DNA of 8,237 nucleotides from an uncultured Brevundimonas sp. (GTDB taxonomy: Bacteria; Pseudomonadota; Alphaproteobacteria; Caulobacterales; Caulobacteraceae), in the NCBI GenBank assembly GCA_946885435.1, contig CAMPGL010000092.1, positions 1-8,237 on the forward strand, written 5' to 3'. The translations under genes were made by a program, and so were the position numbers. The notes under the pieces were generated by a model that was given only the letters and a program-made list of their open reading frames with translations, was not told the DNA's origin and ran no database searches. Positions 6,598-8,237 of this stretch are shown here, piece by piece (positions within the stretch are counted from its first letter, which is position 1; every line of letters starts with the position of its first letter).

Positions 6598-7613
6598 AAG
6601 TCCTCACCCGAAAACCAGAAATCGATCGTGCGGATCAGTCGGTCGCTGAGACGCATCTGGCCCCGCCGGTGCTGCCCGGGGGGCAGACCTTCGCCCCGCA
6701 GGAAGAAATGGTCCTCGTCCGGCAGCACGATGGAGGTCAATCGGCTGTCCGAATTTCTGAGGTCGAGAAACACCGGGACGTTCTGGGCTGGAGCTGTCAG
6801 CGTATCGATCCCGCCCCACACGGCCAGCACCGGGTCCGTGACCCGCGCGAACGCCGGGCCTGGATCATGGCTCAAGAAGACCTGCATCTCCGGGCTGGCC
6901 ATCCGGTCGATGAACTGGGGGCGGGCCTCCGCAAGTTCCTCGGCCGTCAAGCCAATGCGCGCGAACAATGCGTCCGTCGCCGCCTCGATGGCAGACCGGT
7001 CGCCGTCGATCGATGCGCGCGCCACCGCGTCAAAGCCTGTGCGGATCGCTTCCAGGTCCTCGATCGAACGGTCGGGAAAGCGGTCAGGGTTCGACTGCTG
7101 CTCGACCCAGACGATCCGCCCAGGGCGTGATGGGGCGCCGAGGAGGATAAGGAAGTCGATCGCCTCCTGGCGCTCGATCCAGAGATCCGTCGCCACCAGC
7201 GTTCCCTCGCTGTGCCCTAGCAGACCGAGGGGCGTCGCAGACACTTCCGGTCGAGCGGCCAGGTAATCGAAGGCTGCCAGGATATGTGGCTCGCGCTCGC
7301 GGAAGTGCGCGACACGCTCACCCGTCGAGGAACCGACACCCGCGTTATCGATGCGAAGGCTGGCGATCCCCGCCTCGGCGAGGGCGTCGGCGAGTTCCGC
7401 GAACATCGGCGCGCCGGAGATCACTTGGTTACGTCCGTGCGGGCCCGCGCCCTGGATCAGCACCACTGCGGCGCGAGGCGGTCCTTCCGGCAGGACAAGC
7501 GCGCCCGCCAGGACCACATCGCCGGCTGGGACCCTAACCTCCTCGATCGAAGGATCGGCAAGGGCAGCCGTGGGACAGAGAAGCGCGAGGAGGGCAAGGA
7601 GACCTGGACGCAT
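6588..7613 (-). CDS. Secreted alpha/beta hydrolase (esterase-like)
   Basis: The 341-aa protein has a signal peptide (MRPG, Leu/Ala-rich core, likely cleavage after ALA at 19) and a single alpha/beta-hydrolase fold. Motifs are the oxyanion-region QGAGPHGRN (54-62), LRIDNAGVGSSTG (86-98), nucleophile elbow GHSEGT with S135, D270 in GGIDT and H302 in DEDHF, a complete Ser-Asp-His triad. The GPxxRN and RxDxxGVGxSTG pattern resembles EstD-like esterases that also carry a helical cap (about 165-255). It should act in the periplasm or outside the cell on esters; the substrate is unknown. I chose the ATG at 7613 because it gives the signal peptide and has GGAA about 11 nt upstream; the frame stays open to 7742 without resemblance to the family. 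Local GC looks lower (about 62-67% in lines counted) than in tetR/lytTR. A weak promoter-like pair (CTGACC, 18 bp, TTAAAT) lies at the end of the upstream gene. Confidence 0.92.
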   Translation of the reverse strand: MRPGLLALLALLCPTAALADPSIEEVRVPAGDVVLAGALVLPEGPPRAAVVLIQGAGPHGRNQVISGAPMFAELADALAEAGIASLRIDNAGVGSSTGERVAHFREREPHILAAFDYLAARPEVSATPLGLLGHSEGTLVATDLWIERQEAIDFLILLGAPSRPGRIVWVEQQSNPDRFPDRSIEDLEAIRTGFDAVARASIDGDRSAIEAATDALFARIGLTAEELAEARPQFIDRMASPEMQVFLSHDPGPAFARVTDPVLAVWGGIDTLTAPAQNVPVFLDLRNSDSRLTSIVLPDEDHFFLRGEGLPPGQHRRGQMRLSDRLIRTIDFWFSGEDLAQ

Positions 7614-7637
7614 AGATGTGATTTCCGGATTAGCTCG

Positions 7638-7654
7638 AGCCCGGATGGGCTTTT
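7638..7654 (+). terminator. Hairpin plus short T-run, plus-strand orientation
   Basis: AGCCC, loop GGAT, GGGCT, then TTT, in the 113-bp gap between two minus-strand genes. It has the form of a small intrinsic terminator for plus-strand transcription, yet no plus-strand gene ends here. On the minus strand the hairpin is preceded by A residues and would lie in the leader of the hydrolase mRNA. Confidence 0.2.
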
Positions 7655-7726
7655 GCTCTGAAGAGGCGGCGGCGACCTCGTCCGGATGCGCATTTCGGAG
7701 ATTTAATGCGGGCGCCAGACCGATGG

Positions 7727-8237
7727 TCAGCCCTGCCGCCACATCCCATGGAACGCCGCTGGCAGGGCCACGTCGGCGCGCCAGGTGGCGACCGGGCCGT
7801 CCTCGATGCGGGCGACGTCGAGCACGTGAAGTTCGGTGACCCGGTCACGCAGGTTCAGGGACGGGCCGACGAGCCAGCCGTCGGCCTCGGATGTCGAGCC
7901 GGGCGTGGGCACGAAGACGGTCTCGTCGACGACGTGGTCGGGTCCGAAGTCGAAGGTGCGGGTCTGGCCGGTCCTCCAGTCGGTGACGCCGATGGCCTGG
8001 GCGAAGGGGGTTTCGGGCGTCTCTCCGGTGACGTGGAAGCTGAGGTGACGGGGCAGGCCGGCGCGCCGCGGGTCGCTCCTCGGAAACTCGGCCGAGACGG
8101 CCGTGGTCTGAAGGTCGCCTGAACCGTCGGCGCGCAGGGTCGCCAGCGCCAGGTGCGCGGGCTGGCCGGTCAGGGGTACGCCGTTCAGCACCTCGGTCGC
8201 GCCGCGCGCGGCGAAGCTCATGTCCGGATGGGCGCAG
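7727..8237 (-). CDS. Carotenoid oxygenase (RPE65/CCO family), C-terminal fragment
   Basis: This is the C-terminal 169 or so residues of a gene that enters from the right edge; the frame is open to the window end, so the ATG at 8221 is probably internal (preceding codons read AHPD). Family marks in order are AEFPRSDPRR (the EFPRiDpR element), the DETVFVPTPGS region with its conserved Glu, EADGWLV, LHVLDVARIEDGPVATW, and the terminal AFHGMW whose His is the fourth iron ligand of the family's four-His Fe(II) centre. These non-haem iron enzymes cleave carotenoid or related double bonds; some bacterial members make retinal or cleave lignin-derived stilbenes. The other three His ligands lie outside the window, so activity and substrate cannot be judged. 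The hydrolase gene follows 113 bp downstream on the same strand. Confidence 0.9.
   Translation of the reverse strand, partial: CAHPDMSFAARGATEVLNGVPLTGQPAHLALATLRADGSGDLQTTAVSAEFPRSDPRRAGLPRHLSFHVTGETPETPFAQAIGVTDWRTGQTRTFDFGPDHVVDETVFVPTPGSTSEADGWLVGPSLNLRDRVTELHVLDVARIEDGPVATWRADVALPAAFHGMWRQG

Noticed and set aside
7614..7742. N-terminal extension of the hydrolase starting at 7742
   Set aside because: It would overlap the end of the carotenoid oxygenase gene and hide the clear signal peptide 43 residues inside the protein; the ATG at 7613 has a better placed ribosome binding site.
2616..8237. A retinoid pathway linking the DHRS4-like SDR with the carotenoid oxygenase
   Set aside because: Both families include retinoid-active members, but the genes are over 4 kb apart, on opposite strands and separated by unrelated operons. 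Neither substrate can be read from sequence.

Overview
The window looks like chromosomal DNA from a GC-rich alphaproteobacterium, most likely of the Caulobacterales (Caulobacter/Brevundimonas/Phenylobacterium-like). The reasons are roughly 65-75% G+C in the stretches I counted, a protein with the architecture of the Caulobacter flagellar polarity factor TipF, an alphaproteobacterial DUF2093 protein, and a membrane-anchored LytTR regulator. I see no tRNA, rRNA, CRISPR array, insertion sequence or phage gene.

Layout. Left block (minus strand): tipF (2528-1242), then ada (1156-92), then the start of an UPF0178/DUF188 gene that runs off the left edge. Diverging from tipF is a short-chain dehydrogenase gene (2616-3386, plus). 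Its stop faces, 7 bp away, the end of a stand-alone response-regulator gene (3906-3394, minus). Upstream of the latter on the minus strand is a GTGA-overlapping pair, DUF2093 (5045-4833) and a secreted M23/LytM-like peptidase (4836-4000). Diverging from that pair across 85 bp is a second GTGA-overlapping pair, a TetR-family regulator (5131-5832) and a four-TM LytTR regulator (5829-6581), both plus. Right block (minus): a secreted alpha/beta hydrolase (7613-6588), convergent with lytTR, and the C-terminal part of a carotenoid oxygenase that runs off the right edge.

How the genes may work together. Ada is an inducible alkylation repair protein and seems to have its own promoter with a candidate Ada box. 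TipF is expected to act as a c-di-GMP receptor in flagellar placement. The most interesting unit is the pair of divergent two-gene operons around 5046-5130. One arm encodes two transcription regulators, one soluble with a ligand-type domain and one membrane-bound. The other encodes an envelope peptidase with an altered zinc site. The shared intergenic region carries a 9-bp direct repeat at 21-bp spacing, the geometry of LytTR operators, which overlaps a 20-bp interrupted palindrome, the shape of a TetR operator. I infer, but cannot prove, that both regulators act on this promoter.

No gene is obviously broken. Most of the window reads as ordinary housekeeping and accessory chromosome. All product calls come from reading the proteins, not from database searches.
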